Below, in pieces: positions 7,832 through 15,395 of a DNA stretch of 42,764 bases (positions are counted from its first letter, which is position 1; each line of letters begins with the position of its first letter). Where the stretch lies: positions 1 through 42,764 of the forward strand of contig QQUG01000186.1 in NCBI GenBank assembly GCA_008501705.1, in the 5' to 3' direction. This DNA comes from Flavobacterium sp. Lineage in GTDB: Bacteria > Bacteroidota > Bacteroidia > Flavobacteriales > Flavobacteriaceae. The notes beneath the pieces were generated by a model. The model did no database searches and had not been told where the DNA came from. It worked only from the letters and a program-made list of their open reading frames with translations. A program made the position numbers and the translations under genes.

Positions 7832-8845
7832 ATGAACACATCATTTCTGAAACTAATTTCGCTTCTATTTTTTTGCTTCTTAGTACAATCTTGTACATCC
7901 CAAAGTTCAAAGATCAACGGAGTTAGTTTTGTTGCGTCCCGCAATCCTGTGGATCAGCAACATATAGACCCTGTTATTAAACACCAGGCAAATCATGCTG
8001 CAGTTATGCCGTTTGGGTTTATTAGGAGCCTCAATAATCCTGAGATCATCTACAATACAGAACGGCAATGGTTTGGGGAGACACGGGACGGTGCGCTTCA
8101 GTATATCCAAATGTTGCATCAAAATAATATCAAGGTAATGCTAAAACCACAGATTTGGATTTGGCGGGGAGAATTCACAGGTTATTTAAAGATGGAATCT
8201 GAAGAAAAATGGAAAGAGCTGGAAGTTTCCTATTCGAAATTTATTCTAGAATATGCCTCCCTCGCGGAAAATGCGAAAGTGGAAATTTTCTGCATTGGTA
8301 CCGAACTGGAGCAGTTTATTGTCCACAGGCCCCAATACTGGAACGAGCTTATACAGGAAATTAAAAAGGTCTACAAGGGAAAAATAACCTATGCTGCTAA
8401 TTGGGATGAATACAAACGTGTCCCATTTTGGGAACAATTAGATTTTATTGGAGTGGATGCTTACTTTCCTATTTCGGAAAGTGCTACTCCTACTATTCCA
8501 GAGGCCCGAAAGGGGTGGCAACGCTGGAAGCAGGAATTGAAAGCAGTTTCAGAAGCTAATAACAGGAAAATTCTATTTACAGAATACGGTTACCGCAGTG
8601 TGGATCATTCTGGAAAAGAACCATGGCACACAAGTAGAAAAGAACAGAATGTCAATCTTGAAGCCCAGGCTAATCTGCTCACAGCACTTTACGAAGAAAT
8701 TTGGAGTGAAAGTTGGTTTTCCGGAGGTTATATCTGGAAGTGGTTTATAGAGCACGATAGGGCAGGAGGGGAGGATAACGACCGGTTTACTCCTCAGAAC
8801 AAACCGGCTGGGTTGGTGGTACAATATTACTACTCCACAGATTGA
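7832..8845 (+). CDS. GH113-like glycoside hydrolase lipoprotein
   Basis: A 337-residue lipoprotein with signal peptide and lipobox VQSC (Cys21). The TIM-barrel pattern fits family GH113, known for beta-1,4-mannanases: KVMLKPQIWIW on an early strand, IGTELEQF carrying the likely acid/base Glu158, DFIGVDAYFPI, and FTEYGYR carrying the likely nucleophile Glu251. The SGGYIWKW segment near the end is typical of the last barrel strand. It would be anchored outside the cytoplasm. The gene stands alone, with a strong terminator after it and no SusC/SusD or other hydrolase beside it, so mannan use is only the family-based guess. Many flavobacterial relatives are uncharacterised. Confidence 0.82.
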   Translation: MNTSFLKLISLLFFCFLVQSCTSQSSKINGVSFVASRNPVDQQHIDPVIKHQANHAAVMPFGFIRSLNNPEIIYNTERQWFGETRDGALQYIQMLHQNNIKVMLKPQIWIWRGEFTGYLKMESEEKWKELEVSYSKFILEYASLAENAKVEIFCIGTELEQFIVHRPQYWNELIQEIKKVYKGKITYAANWDEYKRVPFWEQLDFIGVDAYFPISESATPTIPEARKGWQRWKQELKAVSEANNRKILFTEYGYRSVDHSGKEPWHTSRKEQNVNLEAQANLLTALYEEIWSESWFSGGYIWKWFIEHDRAGGEDNDRFTPQNKPAGLVVQYYYSTD

Positions 8846-8853
8846 TAAAATAT

Positions 8854-8888
8854 AAAAAGCTGTTTCACTCCTGGCGAAACAGCTTTTT
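8854..8888 (+). terminator. Rho-independent terminator of the GH113-like gene
   Basis: A perfect 13-bp stem, AAAAAGCTGTTTC (8854-8866) with GAAACAGCTTTTT (8876-8888), around a nine-base loop, nine bases after the stop codon. The A and T ends make it able to act in both directions. Confidence 0.88.
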
Positions 8889-9025
8889 CCCAAAAAACAA
8901 CAACACTAATGATTCCCTGACATTACCTAAAACAGGGTCGTGTTCTGCACCATTAATGGGTTCATATCAATTTATTCAGAATATTTTATACGATGTTTCG
9001 CTTAAACGAAATTCTTATTTATACG

Positions 9026-9182
9026 AAAAATCCTACAAAACAAACTTAAGGCAAACCTCTGCTTTCCAACAAATAATTCTTACGTAAAACGATGAAACAC
9101 AACATATAATAGATAAAGTGTAATTTTTTTGAGATAAAATGTGGTTTCTGGAGTGTTTTTGGTTGAGAATTGTAGGATTTTT
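9026..9182. repeat. 13-bp perfect inverted repeat pair
   Basis: AAAAATCCTACAA at 9026-9038 is the exact reverse complement of TTGTAGGATTTTT at 9170-9182, with 131 bases between. There is no transposase and no obvious target-site duplication outside the arms. It may be a remnant of a miniature element or the closing stem of a structured RNA. Confidence 0.5.
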
Positions 9183-9239
9183 TGATGTAAAACAAATTAA
9201 AAAGTACGTTTTATAGAACTTGTTTAGAAAACTGCTGCC

Positions 9240-9260
9240 GGATTCTAAAAGTTAGAAGCC
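9240..9260 (-). terminator. Short stem-loop at the end of the arsenosugar glycosyltransferase gene
   Basis: GGATTCTAA (9240-9248) and TTAGAAGCC (9252-9260) pair with one mismatch around AAG, directly abutting the stop codon. No T-run follows on the minus strand, so this is a weak call. Confidence 0.3.
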
Positions 9261-9968
9261 TTAAGAAATAATATTTTTATTATAATATCTGGATAGCTCA
9301 ACGGCATCGGCTCCTAACCATTTCTTGATATGGATCATTGCGAAATGATACTGCAATTTTAAAGTGCCGTTCTTCGCATATTTTCTGGCCGATGTAATAA
9401 CATAATCATTGATCACGGTAAATTTATACCTATCGTAAATTCTCCCTATAAAATCACAGTCTTCATAAATTTCGAATTCTTCATTGAAACCATTTAATGA
9501 ATCGAAAATATTACGACTTACAAAAAGGGATTGATCACCACCGCGACAAGCCTTGAAGTTAAATCGGGTGAAGTATTGAGAAATGGTGAGCACCGGATGA
9601 TTTGAGTCGAATTTCATACGGAAACAGCCGGCCTTATTTCCTTTTCGTACCTGGGAGAGTATAGCATCGTCAAACCCAACCGGAGGGAAGGTGTCTGCAT
9701 GTAGAAAGTATAATATGTTACCCCTGGCTATATCGGCGCCGGTGTTCATTTGTCGTGCCCTGCCTTTTTCCGACTTACATATTGTTATGGGTATTTTACT
9801 GCCATTTTTACTGAAGGAACTTGCCAGCTGAATAGTCTCATCTGTACTTCCTCCATCAACGAGAATTACTTCAATTATCTTTCCCGACTTACTATAAGTG
9901 TCCAGATGTTTCAACAGGGCCCCAATTGAACCTTCCTCATTGTATACCGGAATGATAACACTAATCAT
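9261..9968 (-). CDS. TIGR04283-type glycosyltransferase of arsenosugar clusters
   Basis: A 235-residue GT-A family 2 transferase. It starts with SVIIPVYNEEGSIG and continues with LVDGGSTDET, GRARQMNTGA and FLHADTFPP (metal and nucleotide-sugar site), then GGDQSLFVSR and YEDCDFIGR. The GRARQMN and HADT motifs are typical of the TIGR04283 group, named for its recurrence beside arsenosugar genes. Its donor and acceptor have not been established. It lies 22 bases after the second DUF547 gene and is the last gene of that unit. The main arsM operon ends in a terminator about 900 bases upstream, so this unit is probably transcribed separately. Confidence 0.87.
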   Translation of the reverse strand: MISVIIPVYNEEGSIGALLKHLDTYSKSGKIIEVILVDGGSTDETIQLASSFSKNGSKIPITICKSEKGRARQMNTGADIARGNILYFLHADTFPPVGFDDAILSQVRKGNKAGCFRMKFDSNHPVLTISQYFTRFNFKACRGGDQSLFVSRNIFDSLNGFNEEFEIYEDCDFIGRIYDRYKFTVINDYVITSARKYAKNGTLKLQYHFAMIHIKKWLGADAVELSRYYNKNIIS

Positions 9969-9990
9969 GTGCTAAAGATAGTAAAAGAGC

Positions 9991-10788
9991 CTACTGTTCG
10001 TTTAAGTTCCAGTTATAGTTTTTGTATGTGATCGAAGCTGTTTTATTAATTCTTTGGGTAGTATACCTATTGATATACGATATCACATCAACCTCGCCAT
10101 GTACGATGAAATCTTTTCGGTACCAGTCGAAAATGGAGGATAACTTCGCATTGGAACCATTGATATCATTCTTATCGCTGTTGATGAATTCCTTCGTGGC
10201 CCGGTCCAGCTGGTCTTCGATCTTTGACGCGGTGAAGGCTTCGTTAAGAAGCTTAGGACAAGAAATCGATGCGCAATTAATGGCGAAATGTATTCTAGGT
10301 TCGTTCATTTTCCGAAGTATTCCATTTTCAATACCGCCTAATGAAAGGGTCTTATCTCCAATGGGCACGATAGCACTTGTCCACGGGCCGCTAATGTCTT
10401 TAATACTTTTCACGGGGTAATTGTCCAGGATCAGCTTGACGGTATAGGCATTATAGGTATTAATATAATAGGCAAGTAACTCCTCTACATTCCAACTCTC
10501 TGTTGGCTGGGATTTTGATAGCATTTCGAGATATGCATTTAGAGCGTTCTCGTCTTGCTGAAATCCTTTATAATCCACCATTCCGTTAGTGTCCACATAC
10601 TTTTTCAATAATTTGTCCCAGCTGCTGTGATCTACAATTTCTTCGGAAATGGATATCGAATTGAGAGTGCCGCTTACTTCTTTGGTAGGTTGTCCCTGGC
10701 TTGTTAACCCGGCAGCGGAGAATAGTGCACAATGCTGAAAAATAACAGCGATAGCGATCATTGCGAATGTCTTGGATACGGTTGTCAT
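9991..10788 (-). CDS. DUF547 family secreted protein (second copy, arsenosugar-linked)
   Basis: A 265-residue protein with an N-terminal hydrophobic signal (AMIAIAVIFQHC), possibly a lipoprotein at Cys20 (FQHC). The DUF547 core is complete: MVDYKGF, YYINTYNAYTVKLILDNYP, LGGIENGILR, HFAINCASISCPKL and FDWYRKDF. DUF547 genes recur near arsenosugar genes, but no activity is known. It shares the domain with the protein at 6991-7707, from which it has diverged widely. It is the first gene of the unit that ends with the TIGR04283-type transferase, and A-rich sequence ending in GG precedes the ATG. Confidence 0.85.
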   Translation of the reverse strand: MTTVSKTFAMIAIAVIFQHCALFSAAGLTSQGQPTKEVSGTLNSISISEEIVDHSSWDKLLKKYVDTNGMVDYKGFQQDENALNAYLEMLSKSQPTESWNVEELLAYYINTYNAYTVKLILDNYPVKSIKDISGPWTSAIVPIGDKTLSLGGIENGILRKMNEPRIHFAINCASISCPKLLNEAFTASKIEDQLDRATKEFINSDKNDINGSNAKLSSIFDWYRKDFIVHGEVDVISYINRYTTQRINKTASITYKNYNWNLNEQ

Positions 10789-10843
10789 ATTACCTTTTTT
10801 CTATATACGAATATTTTGCTGCTCAGGTTTTATTCCTAACAAA

Positions 10844-10873
10844 AAACCTGTTATACAGTCGTAGAACAGGTTT
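10844..10873 (-). terminator. Terminator after arsM
   Basis: Outer arms AAACCTGTT (10844-10852) and AACAGGTTT (10865-10873) pair perfectly, then continue as TAC/GTA after one mismatch, closing a four-base loop. On the minus strand the stem runs into a T-run. It lies 21 bases after the arsM stop. Confidence 0.8.
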
Positions 10874-10894
10874 CATGTTTACATTTAGAACATC

Positions 10895-11863
10895 CTAACA
10901 ACAACCTCCTCCATCATAATGGAAGGTAGAGTCGCTGATAAATATATCATCTCTCTCAAGATCGGCAAGGTTGCCAGCTGTTTTATCACAAATGGCTATG
11001 GGTTGGTTCTTCAGAAGGATATGTCCATTGCCATCGTCCAGATATTCTTCTTCCCCAAAATAGATCGCTGCTTTTCCTGTGAATACACAGGGGCCGTCTT
11101 CAGGCATGGGATCTTTTATCGCTGCTACCTCAATCGATTCTATATAAATAAGCCGATCCGTGGGATAATTTTTTGGGTCCAGAATACGGTAAGGTTTTCG
11201 GGCCCTGATCTCAATGGTTCCAAAGCCAACATCGGTAAGCGCTTTCACATAATCTTTTATCGGCAGACTTCCGCTCAGGCATAATGCTCTTAAGCGCGCA
11301 TCATTGCGAAGGGTTTCATTCATGGGTTGTTCGCAGGTTGGATCGCTCATCACCAATCTACCATGCGGTTTTAAAATCCGATACATTTCTTCAATAGCCT
11401 TTTTAAGGTCATCCTCTTTAAAAATATTGAACAGGCAGTTTTGTGCCGCCACATCTATACTATTATCCGGGACGGGAAGATTCATGGCGTCTCCTTTGCG
11501 CAATTCAACAAATTCGCTTTTAAACCACGGATTTTGAGCTTCTGCTTCAATAAAATTCTTTTTAGAAGCCTCCAGCATCTCATCTACTACATCCACTCCA
11601 ATCACGCCTCCTTTTTGCCTTGAGAAATACGAAAACTGCAGTAATTCCATCCCGCCGCCTACACCTACGTAAAGTATTCTGGGATCGTTAACGAGGTCTC
11701 TGGCATGTACAGTACTGCCGCAACCATAGTTCATTTCCTGCATGATCTTAGGAATCTTAAGGCCCGGCAATTCCCAAATTGGGTTGGTTGTACAACAAAG
11801 TCCTACTTCCGGGGTAAGGGCTGCGTCTTTATAAAGATCGTGGGTGGTCTCCAAATAACTCAT
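10895..11863 (-). CDS. arsM: Arsenite methyltransferase ArsM, arsenosugar type
   Basis: A 322-residue SAM-dependent methyltransferase. The SAM-binding motif I is YVGVGGGMELL (about 65-75), with VIGVDVVDEML after it. Thiols able to bind As(III) are plentiful: Cys23-Cys24, Cys48 in NYGCGS, Cys143, Cys177 in DPTCEQP and Cys195 in RALCLSG. The NYGCG segment and the DPTCEQP region follow the ArsM plan. The domain after residue 250 ends in GGGCC, a thiol-rich tail. It would methylate arsenite or its thiol conjugates in the cytosol, the entry step to arsenosugars. It is the last gene before the terminator and follows the purine nucleoside phosphorylase gene by 22 bases. Confidence 0.9.
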   Translation of the reverse strand: MSYLETTHDLYKDAALTPEVGLCCTTNPIWELPGLKIPKIMQEMNYGCGSTVHARDLVNDPRILYVGVGGGMELLQFSYFSRQKGGVIGVDVVDEMLEASKKNFIEAEAQNPWFKSEFVELRKGDAMNLPVPDNSIDVAAQNCLFNIFKEDDLKKAIEEMYRILKPHGRLVMSDPTCEQPMNETLRNDARLRALCLSGSLPIKDYVKALTDVGFGTIEIRARKPYRILDPKNYPTDRLIYIESIEVAAIKDPMPEDGPCVFTGKAAIYFGEEEYLDDGNGHILLKNQPIAICDKTAGNLADLERDDIFISDSTFHYDGGGCC

Positions 11864-11885
11864 GGGTAAATCTTTTTAGTTTTAA

Positions 11886-12698
11886 TTATAGGGATCGAAT
11901 TAATTCGGTGAATAATGTTATCATATCGGGTTCTGCTTTGGCAGCCATAGCCAGTATATCTACAATTTCTACGGGTTCAAGATGGTCCGGATCACATTCG
12001 TCGGTTAAAACCGATAAAGCTGACACCGGTACACCTAAATGATTGGCAACAATTACCTCCGGCACTGTACTCATGCCAACAGCATCTGCACCAATAATTT
12101 TAAGATAGCGGTATTCGGCCCTTGTCTCCAGTTGAGGTCCAACTACGCTGGCATATACTCCTTTGTGTAATTTTATGTCATTATTCATGGCTATTTCTTC
12201 AATGAGTTGATTCATCTCCTTGTCATAAGGAGCACTCATGTCTACAAATCTTTCCCCCAACTTCTCTACACCTCTAAAGGCCAAAGGCGAACTTCCCTGT
12301 AGATTGATGTGATCATCTATGAGCATGATCTCTCCTTTACTGAAGCTTAAATTGATGGCGCCAGATGCATTACTCACCAGTAATCTTTTTATTCCCAGCT
12401 GATGCATCACCCGCACCGGGAACGTCACGTCCTGTAGGGAGTACCCTTCATAGATATGAAACCTGCCCTGCATGAGAATCACTTTTTTACCGCCCAATTC
12501 CCCGTATATTAGTTTTCCTGTGTGAAATTCGACTGTGGCTGTGGGGAAATTTGGGATATGATTGTAACTCATTTCGGCTTCTACACTAACATATTCCAGG
12601 ATCTTTCCCAGGCCTGTTCCTAGAATAATTCCAATTTCCGGAACGCCAAATCCACGTCCTTGCAGAAAGGATACGGCTTCATTAATTTGTCTGTTCAT
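11886..12698 (-). CDS. Purine nucleoside phosphorylase in the arsenosugar operon
   Basis: A 270-residue trimeric-type (PNP/MTAP) phosphorylase. It shows GTGLGK near the N-terminus for phosphate binding, GRFHIYEGYS, VSNASGAIN, then GPQLETRAEYR with the substrate Glu, and VGMSTVPE. It would cleave inosine, guanosine or a related nucleoside with phosphate. Its place in the operon, overlapping the upstream transferase by four bases (ATGA), suggests it handles an adenosyl- or nucleoside-derived arsenical or supplies ribose-1-phosphate for the sugar part. That substrate assignment is inference. The protein could equally serve ordinary purine salvage. Confidence 0.9.
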   Translation of the reverse strand: MNRQINEAVSFLQGRGFGVPEIGIILGTGLGKILEYVSVEAEMSYNHIPNFPTATVEFHTGKLIYGELGGKKVILMQGRFHIYEGYSLQDVTFPVRVMHQLGIKRLLVSNASGAINLSFSKGEIMLIDDHINLQGSSPLAFRGVEKLGERFVDMSAPYDKEMNQLIEEIAMNNDIKLHKGVYASVVGPQLETRAEYRYLKIIGADAVGMSTVPEVIVANHLGVPVSALSVLTDECDPDHLEPVEIVDILAMAAKAEPDMITLFTELIRSL

Positions 12699-13321
12699 AA
12701 ATGATTTGCTTCTTTAATATGGGTTAAAAAGTGATTAAAAGCATGGACATCTTTTATGTCCTCATAGGTATCAACATCATTCTTAACTGCTAATAGTTTG
12801 GTACGTTTATTTTCTAACTGGGATAAGGTGTCTCGAAGGACAGTTGCACTGCCCCATTCCTTATTTTCAAATAATTCCGGAAAAAGTATTCTCATTCCAA
12901 GAAGATAATAACCTCCATCTGCTGCTGGTCCTATTACTACATCATTATGGTCTAGGGCAGCGAAGGCATCTTCTATATCGGTCGCTTGGAGATCGTAAAT
13001 ATCACTACCTATAATGACAACCTTTTTGAAGCCTTCTTCCAAGCCATTCTCAAAAGCATGCTTCATGCGGTCTCCCAGATCATCTCCCAGTTGTAGGCGT
13101 TTTTCGTATAAGGAGTTCTGCCAGGCATCCTGAGTGTGTATTTCTTCCGAATAATATAAATGGCGAGTTACGTCTAAATTCATCGAGATCTGCCGGGTGT
13201 GCTCTAAAAGGAAATTGTAGATATCCAGGGCGGTTTTGTCGCCTACAGTAGCAGCTAACCGGGTTTTTACTTTACCTAATTCAGGATTTCTCGTGAAAAT
13301 TAATAAGAGATCTTTATTCAT
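12695..13321 (-). CDS. TIGR04282-type glycosyltransferase (DUF2064) of arsenosugar clusters
   Basis: About 208 residues with the nucleotidyltransferase-like fold of the DUF2064 family. It starts with LLIFTRNPELGKVKTRLA, where the basic loop binds nucleotide phosphate, followed by IIGSDIYDL and GPAADGGYYLLGM. The TIGR04282 group recurs with ArsS and ArsM and is presumed to move a sugar or activate it as a nucleotide sugar. An in-frame ATG at 13336 would add five residues; 13321 is chosen because family members usually start just before the LLLIFTR strand. The start overlaps the end of the rhodanese gene by eight bases, and the stop overlaps the phosphorylase start. Confidence 0.86.
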   Translation of the reverse strand: MNKDLLLIFTRNPELGKVKTRLAATVGDKTALDIYNFLLEHTRQISMNLDVTRHLYYSEEIHTQDAWQNSLYEKRLQLGDDLGDRMKHAFENGLEEGFKKVVIIGSDIYDLQATDIEDAFAALDHNDVVIGPAADGGYYLLGMRILFPELFENKEWGSATVLRDTLSQLENKRTKLLAVKNDVDTYEDIKDVHAFNHFLTHIKEANHL

Positions 13322-13817
13322 AGACTTTTTCACCATTGGTCAGCCATTTACTCCAGGCTTTTGAGAAGGAATGCACTTTTTCTGTTTCATTTCCTTCGGA
13401 ATCGATTATCGGGAATCCTTTATTCTTCCATTCGAAAATACCTCCGTATAAATTCCGGATGTTTGTGTACCCTGCTTTCCTGAGTTTTTCGCCTATCTCT
13501 TCAGAGCGTATTCCGAGGGAGCAATACACAACTATGGTTTGATCAGTATCCGAAATTCTTTCGGAAATCAATTCCGAAGTAAAATCAGAAAAACCCGCAT
13601 ATAAAGCTCCATTTATCCTGCTAACCTCAAATTCTTCTAATTCGCGTGCATCCAGGATGTAAACCTCATCGTTCAACTGAAGCATTCTTAGCTCTTCAAC
13701 CGAAATATATGGGATGGACCGGGTGTTATAGGTTTCTAGTAACTGCTGTAGCGATTCCTGAGCATAGCTCTGAATGCCCAACAGAAATAACATAATATAA
13801 ACAAATCTCAACTTCAT
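13314..13817 (-). CDS. Exported rhodanese-domain protein
   Basis: About 167 residues: a signal peptide ending near SYAQE, then one rhodanese domain. ILDAREL marks the CH2-type motif and VYCSLGIRS is the active-site loop with the persulfide-carrying Cys and a six-residue loop typical of single-domain sulfurtransferases. The segment NLYGGIFEWKNKGFP closes the domain. A TTG at 13832 could extend the frame by five residues, but the ATG at 13817 gives a normal signal peptide. It sits between arsS and the TIGR04282-type gene with overlaps or near-overlaps. A periplasmic sulfurtransferase could provide sulfur for thio-arsenicals, which is speculation. Confidence 0.85.
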   Translation of the reverse strand: MKLRFVYIMLFLLGIQSYAQESLQQLLETYNTRSIPYISVEELRMLQLNDEVYILDARELEEFEVSRINGALYAGFSDFTSELISERISDTDQTIVVYCSLGIRSEEIGEKLRKAGYTNIRNLYGGIFEWKNKGFPIIDSEGNETEKVHSFSKAWSKWLTNGEKVYE

Positions 13818-13838
13818 GACTAATTTCTTCAACAGGCG

Positions 13839-14903
13839 TTAAGCCACACTCCCCTGGCAGCTACTACCCGCACCGGCCGTACAGCCAAAACAATGCTGGG
13901 AAATGACGATATTCCTGTCGTTCAATAAGGCTTCGTTATAATCTTTGATATGCTGTACCTTACTGGCTACTTTAAGCTCGAGCATCTGGTTAAAATCACA
14001 GTCGTACAGATATCCGTCCCAACTCACCGAAATTGTATTGGTACACATTACATTGGCAACCGCCTCGGGATTGTATGCATCTACCAGCTGACACATATAA
14101 TCTTCATAATTTTCGGAAGCAATTAAATAATCCAAAAATCGGGAAATAGGGAGATTTGTAATAGCAAACAGATTATGGAACTGTATCCCAAAATCATCGA
14201 GCATGGCCTTTTTAAAATCTTTTTCCATACTAGCCTGATCCCCGGGCAAGAATGCTCCACTTGGGTTGTATACAAGGTCCAGCCGTAGATCGCTGTCTGG
14301 CATTCCATAGCCCACATCGTTAAGCATTTTAAGCGCCTGGATAGAGGCATCGAAAACACCGTCCCCGCGTTGCTTATCCGTTTTACCACGGGTCCAGTGT
14401 GGCATCGAACTTACCACATGCACATTGTGATCCTTAAAAAACTGTGGCAGATCGTGATATTTTTTATTTGCGCGGATGATAGTGAGGTTACTCCTAACTA
14501 TAAAATCCTTTATACCGGCCTTACTTGCCTCTTCCACGAACCTCTTAAAATTAGGGTTCATTTCCGGGGCTCCACCCGTAAGATCGAGTGTGTGGGCACC
14601 CGTGTTTCTAATCACATCCAGGCAGAGCTCCATGGTTTCCCAGGTCATGATCTCCTTTCTGTCGGGTCCTGCGTCCACATGACAGTGTTCACAAACCTGG
14701 TTGCACATATAGCCTACATTGATCTGTAAAACCTCAAGTTTATTGGGTCGCAATGGGAATTGCCCGCTTTCTTTTATCTTTTGGGCGAAGGTAGGTAGTT
14801 CGCCGTCGCCAAATATTCCGTTAGAGAGAATTTCAAGCTGTCGGTTTGCCTTGGCGAGGTCGCTGTGTCTTTTGTGTAGTGATTGGGTTTTAATTTTCGT
14901 CAT
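13839..14903 (-). CDS. arsS: Radical SAM protein ArsS, arsenosugar biosynthesis
   Basis: A 354-residue radical SAM enzyme. The cluster motif CNQVCEHC (Cys67, 71, 74) is followed by HVDAGPDRK, LDLTGGAPEMNP and VRSNLT, the SAM-contacting stretches. The C-terminal half is the DUF3641-type domain, with CTNTISVSWDG, DCDFNQML and the cysteine-rich HCFGCTAGAGSSCQG near the end, likely for a second iron-sulfur cluster or an arsenic-thiol site. ArsS proteins are proposed to transfer a 5'-deoxyadenosyl group from SAM to a methylated arsenical, creating the sugar-arsenic bond. It follows the AhpD-like gene by 14 bases and precedes the rhodanese gene by about 20. Confidence 0.92.
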   Translation of the reverse strand: MTKIKTQSLHKRHSDLAKANRQLEILSNGIFGDGELPTFAQKIKESGQFPLRPNKLEVLQINVGYMCNQVCEHCHVDAGPDRKEIMTWETMELCLDVIRNTGAHTLDLTGGAPEMNPNFKRFVEEASKAGIKDFIVRSNLTIIRANKKYHDLPQFFKDHNVHVVSSMPHWTRGKTDKQRGDGVFDASIQALKMLNDVGYGMPDSDLRLDLVYNPSGAFLPGDQASMEKDFKKAMLDDFGIQFHNLFAITNLPISRFLDYLIASENYEDYMCQLVDAYNPEAVANVMCTNTISVSWDGYLYDCDFNQMLELKVASKVQHIKDYNEALLNDRNIVISQHCFGCTAGAGSSCQGSVA

Positions 14904-14917
14904 AAGAGGTTTTTACC

Positions 14918-15247
14918 TTATCCGTCTAGTTTGTTTACCTTATTCATCATCATTACCCCGTGTACTAATGTGGCACCGCTTCTAATTGCAGCACCCACGT
15001 GAATAGCTTCCATCATTTCTTCTTTGGTGATACCCCGTTGCAGGGAATCTTTAGTATAGGCATCTATACAGTAGGGACATTGTTCGGTGTGAGAAACAGC
15101 AAGGGCAATTAGTGATTTTTCCCTGGCGGTTAATGCGCCTTCTTCAAATACTTTTCCGTAATAATCGAAGAATTTAGTACCAAGTTCTTCACTCCATTGA
15201 GTGATATCTCCAAACTTACGTAGGTCTTTAGGATCGTAATAAGACAT
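14918..15247 (-). CDS. AhpD/carboxymuconolactone decarboxylase-like protein of arsenosugar clusters
   Basis: A 109-residue all-helical protein of the AhpD-like fold. The redox motif is EQCPYCIDAY with Cys57 and Cys60, preceded by KSLIALAVSHTEQ and followed by HVGAAIRSGATLVHG, which carries a conserved His. Families of this shape include the arsenosugar-associated peroxidase-like proteins found with arsS. It is the first gene of the cluster. A TAAATATA stretch on the plus strand at 15303-15310 (TATATTTA on the minus strand) is a seven-of-eight match to the -7 box. The likely role is thiol redox chemistry on arsenicals or peroxides, not proven. Confidence 0.88.
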   Translation of the reverse strand: MSYYDPKDLRKFGDITQWSEELGTKFFDYYGKVFEEGALTAREKSLIALAVSHTEQCPYCIDAYTKDSLQRGITKEEMMEAIHVGAAIRSGATLVHGVMMMNKVNKLDG

Positions 15248-15395
15248 AATTGATTTTTAATAGTTACGAAAACGAAGAATTATCGGTTTTCCTTCATCTT
15301 CGTAAATATAGCGAAGTAGTCTAAAAAATAGGGAAAAGCTTACGAAAGAATTTAGATGACACTATAACAGTATCTTATGTTCGATCTTCGAAACG

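Larger units (their letters stand above)
8889..9260. other. AT-rich gene-free stretch
   Basis: No convincing gene on either strand. The only open frame, which extends from within the terminator, has no family resemblance. The stretch holds a 13-bp perfect inverted repeat (9026-9038 with 9170-9182) and a short stem-loop against the end of the downstream glycosyltransferase gene. It separates two converging units, so no promoter is expected. Confidence 0.6.

Noticed and set aside
8842-9087. 81-codon open frame on the plus strand after the GH113-like gene
   Set aside because: It runs through the terminator stem, has no recognisable domain or signal peptide, and lies in AT-rich non-coding sequence.
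9026-9182. The 13-bp inverted repeat as an insertion sequence
   Set aside because: There is no transposase between the arms and no visible target-site duplication, so only a remnant or RNA structure is kept as an idea.
11690-11700. TCGTTAACGA palindrome as another copy of the LacI-like operator
   Set aside because: It is inside the arsM coding region and its half-sites are arranged in the opposite order without the same spacer.
14918-15247. True carboxymuconolactone decarboxylase of aromatic degradation
   Set aside because: The CPYC redox pair and the arsenosugar operon context favour the AhpD-like, arsenosugar-associated group.
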